A stretch of DNA of 64,000 nucleotides from the NCBI GenBank assembly GCA_903904835.1, contig CAIVEI010000054.1, positions 1-64,000 of the forward strand, read 5' to 3'. This document shows, piece after piece, positions 19,821-28,808 of this stretch. The notes under the pieces are model-generated. The model had not been told where the DNA came from. It did no database searches and saw only the letters and a list, made by a program, of their open reading frames with translations. The position numbers and the translations under genes were made by a program. The DNA comes from an uncultured Schlesneria sp. (GTDB taxonomy: Bacteria; Planctomycetota; Planctomycetia; Planctomycetales; Planctomycetaceae). The number at the start of each line of letters is the position of its first letter. The stretch's first letter is position 1.

Positions 19821-20258
19821 GTTGAAATTGCCTGGAAAAGTTGAGTTGGAAGGATGCTTGGAATACCGCCAAAGGGTTTGTCATCGTTAAAAAAAGGACC
19901 GTGTGCTTTTGATCTTCGACGTCAGGAAAACCTTGGGCGATTACCTGGTTCAACACAATCGAAAAACACCACATGCCTGCAATCGGATATGCAGAAGCAC
20001 CCGAATGTTCACGGTGACAATTCACTTTTTGTTTGTCGGAGTGTATCGAAGCTGAAACCGGCCCGCAAAGGTGGACCGATCTGCGCAAACGCGAGTGTTC
20101 AGGATTTAAAGTTTTGACGAGGTTATCACACGGGACAACCCTTGAAAGGTCGCGGTTTCCCTAAAAAGGCTAAGCGTTGAAGTCTCGGCGAATCTGGAGC
20201 TGACAAGAAGACACACCCTTCGATGCAAAGCGTCTTGACCGGTATGAAACACCCTAAG
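19821..20258. other. Intergenic region upstream of xylA
   Basis: This 438-bp gap lies between the 3' end of the zinc-ribbon gene and the xylA start, both on the minus strand. It should contain the xylA promoter. No convincing promoter, riboswitch or repeat was recognised. Confidence 0.4.
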
Positions 20259-22766
20259 TTACGGACGTCGCGTTGATTCAGGTAGTTCTTCAACAAGCTT
20301 ACCTGCGTATTGCAGACCCGCGATCAGACCACGACAAAGTGCGACCTTTTCTGTATTTTGCGGGACGACCGACACCTGTTTCCAAACTTCGTCCGATTGG
20401 CCTCGCTGCGCTGCGAGCGCTGCTGCGAACCGGTAACACTCTTCGCGTGCCAGCGGATCGTCCAATTTCCCGATGAACTGAAAGGCAGTTGACAGTTGGT
20501 TCAATGTGGGGAGTAATGACGCCGTTCGGAGTAAAAGTTCATCTCGACGGCTGGTCTTATTATCAATCGATTGCACGAACTCGGCCGCAGCGGGCAAATT
20601 GGATTTCAGCAACTCATTCAATTCAACCAGCGCCGGTCGAGGAGGTGCAGGGGCTTTGGATCGCAGTGACCAGGCACCGAGGATCGCCTGTTCTTCGGAG
20701 GTTCCTTTCAATCCTTCAATCAGCTCCCCCGGAAGTCCTGTCGTGAAAAAGTTTTCCCTTCGACTAATATCATCCGCAGTTGAACGCGTGCTGACGACGA
20801 TCCAGACCTTTTCGTTTAACCCCACACCGGCACCACGCAGTTGTGATAACAACTCTGTTTCAATTGCGAACTTCCGTTGTGAAACGTCTAAGATTTCCTT
20901 CAGGGCTTGCTTGTAATTACTGGCGGTCGTTCGAGCGTCGTCGTCCGACTTGAGTTTCAATTCCTTCTTGAGCAGATCGCGCAAACCAACCGGCCCCAGT
21001 CGTTCTGCTTCATCCTGTCGTTGTTGAGCGGCGGCAAATGTCGGCGCCGTCGCACGAACAAACGATAAAGCCTGATCGAGCGACTTTTCGGCATCGGCTT
21101 TCATTTCTTTCGATTGGATCTGCAAGAACGCCAGTTCACCCGCGGCAACGGCGGCTTGAAATAGGGGTTCTGCTGCGGGCATTTCCTTTGGAAATTTCAC
21201 AGTCTGTTTGATGGATGGCATCGCAGGTTCGGCTGGAATGCTGATCGTAGCGAGTTTTTCTTGAGCAAGCCCAGCAGCGGCAGCGGCACCCGCCTGGTCC
21301 TTGGCTAATACCCGGCCACATCCCGCTCGTGCCCAGACCCTGGCGGCGAACGCGGGAGCAAGCTTTTCGACGGCAGCCGCAATTGTTCCGTCTGCGTCTA
21401 ACTCACCCTTGGCAGCGTTTCGAAAAGCAGTCTCTTGCGCCCAGACCGACAGACATTCGGCTTTTGCCTCTTCGTTCGTTTGAGCAGCAATCCAGGCAAC
21501 GGCTGCCGACATTTGATCTCGAGCGATTAATGATGATGTCGCGGCAACGGCTTGAGGATTTTTCCAGGGCAATACCGAATTCGAATCAACCAGTCGGCCT
21601 AGTTTGCCATCTGTCGCCATTTGCAATCGTGCGGCCAATTGCGCTTCGGGTTCCGACGATTGAAATGTGGAAAGCATTGTTAATGCTTCGGGGATTCGGT
21701 CGGCGGCGGCCAGCGCTGTGAGGACGCGACCGACGATCTCTAACCGAGTTCGACCGAATTTTGGAAGCTTTGCGATCTCTGAAACAGCACCGTTCAAAGT
21801 TTTCGTGGCCCCTGATTTGTCGCCAGCTTTGAATTCCCCCCAGAAGAGATCGAGTAACGGAATTACGCGGTAATACGTCACCGCAGGACCGACTTTGGAT
21901 AATTGCTCCAAATGTTCGCGAGCTGTTACAGCGTTACCGGTCACCGCGTTGGCTTCAGCAGCTAACTGTCTACAATAAGGCTTGCTTCGTTGCTTTTCTG
22001 CCGCGAGTGACGAATCTTTCATCTGTTTCAACGCAGATTTGATGAGTTCGTCATTGGATTGCATGGTCTTGTCTGCACCAGCGGGATCTTTTCCATGATC
22101 CTTCGGCGTCTGAACGCCCGGCCCGACATCTGCGGGGTTCGGTTTGACTGCGGGATTTTTCTTGTTGCCACCCGCCATCTCAGCGATCATCTGCCTTTCT
22201 TCTTCCGACAGAACCTTCTGAGCCGGGCCGCTCTTATGGAACATCGTCAGATAGATACCGCCAGCGAACAGACCGACCGCCGCCAACGTGATAGCAGCAA
22301 TCATCGGAAGATTACTTGACTTAGGAGGCGGCGGCGGTGGAGGTGGAGTTTCTTCCTTTTTCTTTTCGGACGGTGCGGTGAAAACCGGCATCACGCATTT
22401 TGAGTTGGCACAACGAACACTTTGACCAGCCGCAGTGGGGGGAAGATACCCCGGTGTATCGCACATCGGACAGATAACTTGCAAGGTCCGCTGTTTCGTC
22501 GGATTCGGCATCGCTGGGATGGCCGACTTGCCTGTCGTTAACTCCGATTCAAACGGCAGGTCGTCACCAGGAAGCGTCGGTTTGGTCACTCCGAAAGTTG
22601 GTTTTGTCGGGGCCGGCTTGGACGGGGTCGTGCCGGGCGACTTTGTCGCTGCGGGCGCTGGCTTTGATCCAGGCTTGGCCTTCATTGATGCGCCGCAAAA
22701 CGGACAGTCCACGGCGTCATCATCAATGACCGACTGACGACACGAAGGACAAACCGGAAAATCCAT
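20259..22766 (-). CDS. Zinc-ribbon, single-pass membrane protein with large helical domain
   Basis: An 835-residue protein with a multidomain plan. Residues 1-30 form a zinc ribbon (CPSC...CPFC). A Pro/Lys/Thr-rich linker follows, then a second zinc-binding motif (CPMC...CANSKC at ~100-125), an eight-proline run, and one membrane helix (LPMIAAITLAAVGLFAGGIYL). The remaining ~600 residues are Ala-rich and helical, like divergent TPR/HEAT repeats. The zinc ribbons are predicted cytoplasmic and the helical part extracytoplasmic if the usual positive-inside rule holds. Planctomycetes have many such uncharacterised proteins; I do not recognise a specific function. The ATG at 22766 has AGGAA upstream. 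Confidence 0.75.
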   Translation of the reverse strand: MDFPVCPSCRQSVIDDDAVDCPFCGASMKAKPGSKPAPAATKSPGTTPSKPAPTKPTFGVTKPTLPGDDLPFESELTTGKSAIPAMPNPTKQRTLQVICPMCDTPGYLPPTAAGQSVRCANSKCVMPVFTAPSEKKKEETPPPPPPPPKSSNLPMIAAITLAAVGLFAGGIYLTMFHKSGPAQKVLSEEERQMIAEMAGGNKKNPAVKPNPADVGPGVQTPKDHGKDPAGADKTMQSNDELIKSALKQMKDSSLAAEKQRSKPYCRQLAAEANAVTGNAVTAREHLEQLSKVGPAVTYYRVIPLLDLFWGEFKAGDKSGATKTLNGAVSEIAKLPKFGRTRLEIVGRVLTALAAADRIPEALTMLSTFQSSEPEAQLAARLQMATDGKLGRLVDSNSVLPWKNPQAVAATSSLIARDQMSAAVAWIAAQTNEEAKAECLSVWAQETAFRNAAKGELDADGTIAAAVEKLAPAFAARVWARAGCGRVLAKDQAGAAAAAGLAQEKLATISIPAEPAMPSIKQTVKFPKEMPAAEPLFQAAVAAGELAFLQIQSKEMKADAEKSLDQALSFVRATAPTFAAAQQRQDEAERLGPVGLRDLLKKELKLKSDDDARTTASNYKQALKEILDVSQRKFAIETELLSQLRGAGVGLNEKVWIVVSTRSTADDISRRENFFTTGLPGELIEGLKGTSEEQAILGAWSLRSKAPAPPRPALVELNELLKSNLPAAAEFVQSIDNKTSRRDELLLRTASLLPTLNQLSTAFQFIGKLDDPLAREECYRFAAALAAQRGQSDEVWKQVSVVPQNTEKVALCRGLIAGLQYAGKLVEELPESTRRP

Positions 22767-23182
22767 AGTCGCTGGTTCCTGGCGAAATTGTTCACTGACG
22801 AAATGTATCGACTCGATTGGTAAATTTTACCGAATTATGGTGCGAGGCAAATGCCGAATCATTGCTATCTTTTAAACCGCCAAACATCAGGGGGCAGTCC
22901 CAATTCGTTCCGAAGGAACGACACGATAATGCTAGTCTCATGTCGTTTTCAGATCGGCTCAAAATCGGCAATGTTTCGGTGGTCGGTATTCTATCGGATC
23001 ATTCCATTGGGCTACAAACAACGACGACAAAACGTTCAAAAATGATGTTCGGAGATTTGCACTTCCTATCCGTCCTTCCTCGCAACAAGCGATCCATGTA
23101 TTCTTCGCTGTGCGATTAATGGTCTCGGTCAAATCCGGATTTTCTGTGGACAGACACTCACGAACAATAAAGGGACGGTATC
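22767..23182. other. Divergent intergenic region
   Basis: This 416-bp gap lies between the divergent zinc-ribbon gene and the M20 dipeptidase gene. It presumably contains both promoters. Only a small GTTCC-GAA-GGAAC hairpin near 22905-22917 was noticed. Confidence 0.4.
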
Positions 23183-24598
23183 TTGACGATCAACGAAAAA
23201 GTCTCTGAATTCATTCACCAGAATGCAGATCGATTCGTCGAAGAGTTGAAGGAATTTCTGCGGATTCCAACAGTGAGTGCCGATCCGGCTTGTAAACCAC
23301 ATCTCATGCGGGGTGCCGAATTCGTTCATCGGCAATTTGCAAACCTGGGCTTCAAGACCGAGATTGTCCCGACCGCTGGCCATCCGATCGTGTATGCGGA
23401 ATGGCTCAAGTCACCCGGCGCTCCAACGGTCATGGTCTACGGCCATTACGATGTCCAACCGGCTGATCCACTCGACCTCTGGACAACCCCCCCTTTTGAG
23501 CCGACGTTGCGAGATGGTTGCCTGTATGCCCGAGGTGCGACAGACGACAAGGGGCAAGTTTTCACTCATATCAAATCGGCCGAGGCCTGGCTGCAGACGC
23601 TGGGGACATTGCCCGTCAACCTCAAGTATGTCATCGAGGGAGAAGAAGAAGTCGGCAGCAAAAACCTCGAAGACTTTTTGAACTCGCGGCGTGATCAACT
23701 TCAATGTGACGTCGCAGTGGTCAGTGATACAAGCCAGTACGGCCCCAATCAGCCAGCAATTACATACGGCCTGCGAGGGATTCTTGCCGTTGAAATCACG
23801 CTCACTGGCCCGAAGAAGGACTTGCATTCAGGCGTTTTTGGTGGAGCTGTCGCTAATCCGGCAGTTGGCATGGCCAAGTTGATCGCATCGTTGCACGACG
23901 ATCAGGGACGAGTCCGTATTCCGGGCTTTTACGACGACGTTCTTCCGTTAACGGAAGCCGAGCGACAACAGTTCCGCGACCTCGGTTTCGATGAAGCGGC
24001 TTTCAAAAAAGAATTGGCAATTACGGAAGTCTCGGGCGAAGCTGGCTTTTCGACGAATGAACGACGCTGGGCTCGACCAACGTGTGAAGTGAATGGCCTG
24101 TTCAGCGGCTATACTGGAATCGGACCGAAGACGATTGTTCCTTCCAAAGCGACTGTCAAAATCACCTGCAGACTGGTTCCTTATCAGGACCCGCAGAAAC
24201 TCACGGACGCCCTGCACACTTACCTGAAATCTCAATGTCCTAAGTCGTTGACTTTTGATTTTACCAGCGACCACGGATGCCCCGGATACGTATTCGACCC
24301 GAACAGTCCGTACATTGATGCGGCAACCGCAGCAATTCGCGAAGCATGGGGCGTCGAAAAGGTTTGTCTCATTCGAGAAGGGGGATCAATCCCTGTCGTG
24401 CAAACATTCAAAGAAGTGCTGGGAGTTGGAACTTTGCTGCTTGGCTGGGGTCAGAACACCGACAATCTGCATAGCCCGAACGAACATTTTTCTGTCGCCG
24501 ATTTTCACCGCGGGATCAAGGCGAGCGCCGGGTTATGGCAAAAACTGGCCGAGATGGGAAACGCCCTGAATACCCCCGTTCCCAACAACATCTGTTGA
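23183..24598 (+). CDS. M20-family dipeptidase
   Basis: A 471-residue zinc metallopeptidase of the carnosinase/CNDP-like M20 branch that cleaves dipeptides or short peptides. The metal-site segments are MVYGHYDVQP (His), YARGATDDKGQ (bridging Asp), IEGEEEVGS (catalytic Glu and metal Glu), VSDTSQYGPNQPAITYGLRG, and the late SPNEHF His. DLHSGVFGGAVANP is a strong signature of this subgroup. The start is TTG at 23183 with AGGGA about 8 nt before; the next in-frame Met would remove the N-terminal domain. Residues and length are normal for the family. Confidence 0.9.
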   Translation: MTINEKVSEFIHQNADRFVEELKEFLRIPTVSADPACKPHLMRGAEFVHRQFANLGFKTEIVPTAGHPIVYAEWLKSPGAPTVMVYGHYDVQPADPLDLWTTPPFEPTLRDGCLYARGATDDKGQVFTHIKSAEAWLQTLGTLPVNLKYVIEGEEEVGSKNLEDFLNSRRDQLQCDVAVVSDTSQYGPNQPAITYGLRGILAVEITLTGPKKDLHSGVFGGAVANPAVGMAKLIASLHDDQGRVRIPGFYDDVLPLTEAERQQFRDLGFDEAAFKKELAITEVSGEAGFSTNERRWARPTCEVNGLFSGYTGIGPKTIVPSKATVKITCRLVPYQDPQKLTDALHTYLKSQCPKSLTFDFTSDHGCPGYVFDPNSPYIDAATAAIREAWGVEKVCLIREGGSIPVVQTFKEVLGVGTLLLGWGQNTDNLHSPNEHFSVADFHRGIKASAGLWQKLAEMGNALNTPVPNNIC

Positions 24599-24771
24599 TC
24601 GGTTGCAGACTGCGTATTGCCGAAATTTCGCGATTCCATTAACGTCCGACGAAAGTACGGGCTTGGACTGCCCTTAGGTCGGTTGGCTGGACTGAATTCT
24701 TGGATCATTCCGTGCGATATCATCACGGTTGAGCCAAGTTTATGACGAGTGATCGCCAAAAGGAGTTGACG

Positions 24772-26277
24772 ATGAAAGAGATGCGGAACACTGGTTTCGT
24801 GGTTTCTCTGGCGTTGGTGGCATTCATTGTTTGTTTTGCGGCAATTCAACGACAATTCGCTCGATCAACTCGATCCTCCGTTTCGTTCGTTGATTTCGAC
24901 GGCCCTGGAATGACAGAACGCGACTCTGGTTTCTCGTCGATCCCATTTGACGAGAGACAAGGTCGAACAACAGGTTCACCCACATCGTCACAAGAACGGC
25001 GTTCATTCGTCGTTCCTGTTGCTGATTCCACGCAGGCCAACAAGGTGGGAATTCGAAAATGTTGCGATCAGGCACCGTCCAGCTCTGACATTATTTCTGC
25101 GCTCCAAGTCCAACACGAAGAGATACGAGTCCGAACGGTGCGCGCCAGTGATCCGCCGACCGCCGTTCCCGCCCCCGTTGACGCAGTTCCGGTTGACACG
25201 CCAGATCGTGCCGAAGGAAATGACGACGAAAATGGAAATGAGGCGGTTCGAAATGTGATTGAACGCGAACTGTCCCACACGACGCGTGAAGAACGAGATA
25301 TCTGGTTCGACGAATTGAAAGCACTACCGGCCGGTGTCGTACGTGACCTGCTACAGGTTCGTAAACAGATTCGCGCAATGCCAAAGTTAACGGGAGGATC
25401 CCCCGAAAAGCTGGCTTCTGCTGACCCGAACCGGGGTTCGAATACGCACGAAATCGCTGCGGAGCCCGTTTCTCAGAAGATTCGATTCAAACTCCCAGAC
25501 GAAACGTCAGCAATCGCCGTGATCGAGACGGCGATTGCTCAGTTGCGGCACAATCTCACCAATTCCACGACGCCTGGTTTCAAGCGATTGCGAGTGACAC
25601 TGGTGGATAGCTATTCGTCGGCGTCACTGGAGTCCGCCGTCTCGAATGAGGCCGTTCCCAATTCCTGGCTTGGAGCCGGCATTCATGGCGAAGGCTGTCG
25701 AATCGCACCGATTCAGCTTGACCTCAAGCAGGGATCGCTAAAGAACACCGGTCGTCAGCTCGATCTGGCGATTGATGGCGAAGGCTTTTTCGTGGTCAAA
25801 CGAGGTGAAAAAGAATTGCTCACGCGGTGCGGAGCATTCACGCTGGACCGTGACCGGCAACTCAGTCTCGCAGTTACGGACGACAATGTTCTGTTGCAAC
25901 CGACGATTACGGTTCCCGATGATGTCCGCGAGATTCAGGTCGCAGCCGATGGTACCGTTACAATCCTCAAGTCGACCGAAGCGACATTAACGATTATCGG
26001 TCGATTGCAACTGGCACGTGTTGCCAGTCCTGCTCGATTGCAGCCAGTCGGACAAACGCTCTTGATGGCGAATGATGACTCAGGACCAATTGTGGTTGGA
26101 CCCGCGATGCAGCATGGAGCGGGCGAGATTCAGCAGGGAGCCCTCGAGCAATCGAATGTCGATTTCCAAACAGAACTCGATGAAATCGAATCGTTGACGC
26201 AGATCATCAAAGCGCTGCCCTACGAGCAATCGCGGCCAGTCACGGCCAGCGGGCCGCAACGATCTCCGGCTCACTAA
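24772..26277 (+). CDS. Membrane-tethered FlgG-like flagellar rod/hook-basal-body protein
   Basis: A 501-residue protein whose C-terminal ~270 residues follow the FlgF/FlgG plan: LTNSTTPGFKR (rod N-motif), KQGSLKNTGRQLDLAIDG then EGFFVVKRG, LTRCGAFTLDRDRQL, a TITVPDDVREIQVAADGTV block, IGRLQLARV, and the C-terminal QQGALEQSNVDFQTELDEI. In flagella this fold forms the distal rod, but here it is preceded by ~230 residues with a membrane helix (VVSLALVAFIVCFAAI) and a disordered Asp/Glu/Pro-rich linker. AAGGAG lies 7 nt before the ATG at 24772, which is preferred over the ATG at 24742. No other flagellar gene is in the window. It may be a rod paralogue or a FlgG domain reused in the envelope. Confidence 0.8.
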   Translation: MKEMRNTGFVVSLALVAFIVCFAAIQRQFARSTRSSVSFVDFDGPGMTERDSGFSSIPFDERQGRTTGSPTSSQERRSFVVPVADSTQANKVGIRKCCDQAPSSSDIISALQVQHEEIRVRTVRASDPPTAVPAPVDAVPVDTPDRAEGNDDENGNEAVRNVIERELSHTTREERDIWFDELKALPAGVVRDLLQVRKQIRAMPKLTGGSPEKLASADPNRGSNTHEIAAEPVSQKIRFKLPDETSAIAVIETAIAQLRHNLTNSTTPGFKRLRVTLVDSYSSASLESAVSNEAVPNSWLGAGIHGEGCRIAPIQLDLKQGSLKNTGRQLDLAIDGEGFFVVKRGEKELLTRCGAFTLDRDRQLSLAVTDDNVLLQPTITVPDDVREIQVAADGTVTILKSTEATLTIIGRLQLARVASPARLQPVGQTLLMANDDSGPIVVGPAMQHGAGEIQQGALEQSNVDFQTELDEIESLTQIIKALPYEQSRPVTASGPQRSPAH

Positions 26278-26289
26278 GATCTCTTCGGC

Positions 26290-27144
26290 TTACTGTAAGA
26301 TGATTGCAGGACTTGCGGGTCCAGGCAAATTGAGCGAACTCGCGTGCACAAGATCAATCGGGCTGACGGATTCAATCGACTCAACGAGATAAGGTGCCCT
26401 GTTCTCGTTGTTTTCCCAGTAATTTCCTTCTCCGCCCATGTTCTGCGGAATGAAGTTGGCGCTCGTCGAAGCTTTGGTTTGTGGTGACAGAAATTCGACC
26501 GAGAGCCCGAATACGAGAAAGTCCGGCTGATTAACCGCGACAAAATAGCTTGCTCCTGCATTCACACGAGTCGACGAGGTTAACCAGTAGGACACGCCTG
26601 CTTCCGGTACGATCGCTGCAATGCCCGATGCCTTAGTGATCGTGGAGCCATGCCTTCCGTTACTATACGTATAAGGTTTCGTATGGACGTTACTGATTCC
26701 CAGGTCTGTTGATAATCCTACATAGGGGGTTAATCGAGTCGGGGCATGCATCCGAACTCCTGCCTCAACACCACCCGCCCCTAAGCCATTATTGTCCATA
26801 CCCATAACTCCGTACCGAATCGTCGACCAGTGATTTGGCATGTGAAACGCACCGGTCGATCCAATCGCTGCAGGCCAATGGCGGGAATCAGTGCTTCCAC
26901 CACTGATGTAATGGCCGCTCAGTTCTTCCTGATCGTGGGCATCCGGCATGTTCCAGAAATTTGCGGGAATTTGTTCGGGGGGTGGACTCGAACTTACGGG
27001 CAAACATCGCTGCTGAACATACTGCGGACTGTTCGTCGTCCATCGCGTGGACGAATATGGCCGTCCCACTAAGGTACATCCAGATGTCGCCAGGAGAGTG
27101 ATGACGGCTTCCAATGCAATCCAGCGATGAGAATGTTTCGACAT
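26290..27144 (-). CDS. Predicted lipoprotein, possible outer-membrane beta protein
   Basis: A 284-residue protein with a lipoprotein signal: a basic N-terminus, a hydrophobic stretch, then LATSGC as lipobox. The body is rich in Gly, Ser, Tyr and Thr with alternating segments such as GVEAGVRMHAPTRLTPYVGLSTDLGI and EAGVSYWLTSSTRVNAGASYFVAV in style, resembling an outer-membrane beta-barrel or porin-like surface protein. No named family recognised. The ATG at 27144 places the lipobox about 22 residues in; in-frame ATG 27174 is an alternative. It converges with the FlgG-like gene, with 12 bp between the stops. Confidence 0.65.
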   Translation of the reverse strand: MSKHSHRWIALEAVITLLATSGCTLVGRPYSSTRWTTNSPQYVQQRCLPVSSSPPPEQIPANFWNMPDAHDQEELSGHYISGGSTDSRHWPAAIGSTGAFHMPNHWSTIRYGVMGMDNNGLGAGGVEAGVRMHAPTRLTPYVGLSTDLGISNVHTKPYTYSNGRHGSTITKASGIAAIVPEAGVSYWLTSSTRVNAGASYFVAVNQPDFLVFGLSVEFLSPQTKASTSANFIPQNMGGEGNYWENNENRAPYLVESIESVSPIDLVHASSLNLPGPASPAIILQ

Positions 27145-27338
27145 GATTGTTACCCGATGATGGCCCTTCTTCATAAGAAGTTTTCGTTCGAACACATGAG
27201 CAAGAGAATCCTATAAAGTCGAATCGTCTTGACCAGTTCAATCGATCATTGGAAACAGAATCATGTCGTGATTGTCAGCGAAAATATCGTCGACAAACCG
27301 TTAGTCTCTCTCAGAGATGACGAAACCTTTCTCTTTTG

Positions 27339-28727
27339 TTAATTGGGTCGTACTGAGTGATCCAGAGACCTGACAACGTTGTGAACTCCCGTGATCACGC
27401 GCTCTTCCACATCAGGCGACCAGCGTTCGGTTGGGAGGCCATAGACCATCATCGAGCTTTGTCCTTCATATCCTCCTTCCATTAACACTCGCTTCGAGGG
27501 GATATAGGCCATCACGTCGTTTGAATAGGCAGTGATCCAGGTCTGTTCGCCGAGTTCCGCTTTCAGGCGTAACGAGTAATCGACAACGACTTCGCCGCCC
27601 AACGTGATCCATAACTGGTCGCCGCCCAGTCGCCACGCCTGTATGGGGTACTGGTAGTCGGACAATCGCAAGGTGCCTGATTGAAGCCCCTTCAGAAGTC
27701 GGGCAGCCCAACGCTGAGTGTAACTGACCGGTTCCGCAGACATTTTTTCGAGTTGTGCCTGGGACGGGGGTGGGTCCATTGCCAGCGGGACGAATATATG
27801 ACGTGTTTCTAATGAACTTTTGATGGGAACCAGCGGTTGGTCGAGTACTGCAACAACGGCTTTCGTCAATTGATTGGCGTAGGCCTGACAAAGTTCAACT
27901 GTCCGACGCGGAAGCGGATTTTGATCGGCCCCGCAACCCATACAGAACATGGCGGTGACATCGGGATACTTCTCTTCCAAGTAATACTGAGCGAATCCCG
28001 CATAATCACCACACCATTGCTGAAAACTCAGCGTCGTGTTGTGACAGGCGTATGTGAAGACCACGGCCTTTAATGTTCCATCGGGCCGCTTCACGGCAAG
28101 GACCGGAACTGTATGATCAACCGGTCCGAATAGTTGATTTTGTTCTCGAAGCGTCGGGACATCCGGTTCACGGTTTGTACGGCGATTGACAGCAAAATCG
28201 GCCATGCCAACCCCGCGCGATACGGTCGCGGGTTGAAGGTCGTCAAGTCCCTTGCCAATCGTGGTGACAATCTCGGAAGTCAGCCAGCTCGAATACTCAT
28301 CGATATCACGTAGCTGCTCGTCATTCACCGGGTAGATATCGTGTAGCGCTCCTTTCAGAACCGGTCCGCAATGGGTGTGCGACGCGTTCAGCATGATCTG
28401 AGAACGCTCCAGTCCGTAGCGACTTTTCAAGAGCGTACAGACGTCGTTGTACATTGACTGCGGAATTCCGAGGGTGTCGCTCGAAAGGACCACACCACGC
28501 CGTCCCGCAGCGTCTTCGAGGACCAGCACCCGGATCATCAGATCGTGCTGCTTGCCGTCGGCAGGTGCCGTCCGGCCGCCGTAACCCGCCATCCACAGGT
28601 ACTTTTTCGGCGTGATGACGGCGCGTGCCGTACCAGCTTTCCAGGTTGCTTCTGCCGCGAGAAGAGGCAGCGAGGCGATTCCCAGGACGAACACTAAAGC
28701 GCGAAGAGACCAGACAATCGTCGACAT
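27339..28727 (-). CDS. Neutral/alkaline ceramidase-like secreted protein
   Basis: A 462-residue exported protein with a signal peptide (ALVFVLGIASLPLLAAE). The body matches the neutral/alkaline non-lysosomal ceramidase domain: AGTARAVITPKKYLWMAGYG at the start, LNASHTHCGP with the zinc-binding histidines, and TYACHNTTLSFQQWCGDYAG. Ceramidases hydrolyse the ceramide amide bond; many planctomycete members have unknown substrates, so the enzymatic call is at family level only. The ATG at 28727 has GAGGG upstream and gives a proper signal peptide; the frame is open to 28805. It lies 81 bp after the AAA+ ATPase gene, perhaps in one operon. Confidence 0.85.
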   Translation of the reverse strand: MSTIVWSLRALVFVLGIASLPLLAAEATWKAGTARAVITPKKYLWMAGYGGRTAPADGKQHDLMIRVLVLEDAAGRRGVVLSSDTLGIPQSMYNDVCTLLKSRYGLERSQIMLNASHTHCGPVLKGALHDIYPVNDEQLRDIDEYSSWLTSEIVTTIGKGLDDLQPATVSRGVGMADFAVNRRTNREPDVPTLREQNQLFGPVDHTVPVLAVKRPDGTLKAVVFTYACHNTTLSFQQWCGDYAGFAQYYLEEKYPDVTAMFCMGCGADQNPLPRRTVELCQAYANQLTKAVVAVLDQPLVPIKSSLETRHIFVPLAMDPPPSQAQLEKMSAEPVSYTQRWAARLLKGLQSGTLRLSDYQYPIQAWRLGGDQLWITLGGEVVVDYSLRLKAELGEQTWITAYSNDVMAYIPSKRVLMEGGYEGQSSMMVYGLPTERWSPDVEERVITGVHNVVRSLDHSVRPN

Positions 28728-28808
28728 GCCACACCCTCGTTTCGTTGCGAAGTCACTGTAACAACGAAACCGTTGTATGCAGTGACTAGCGCAACGATCA
28801 AGCAAGGG

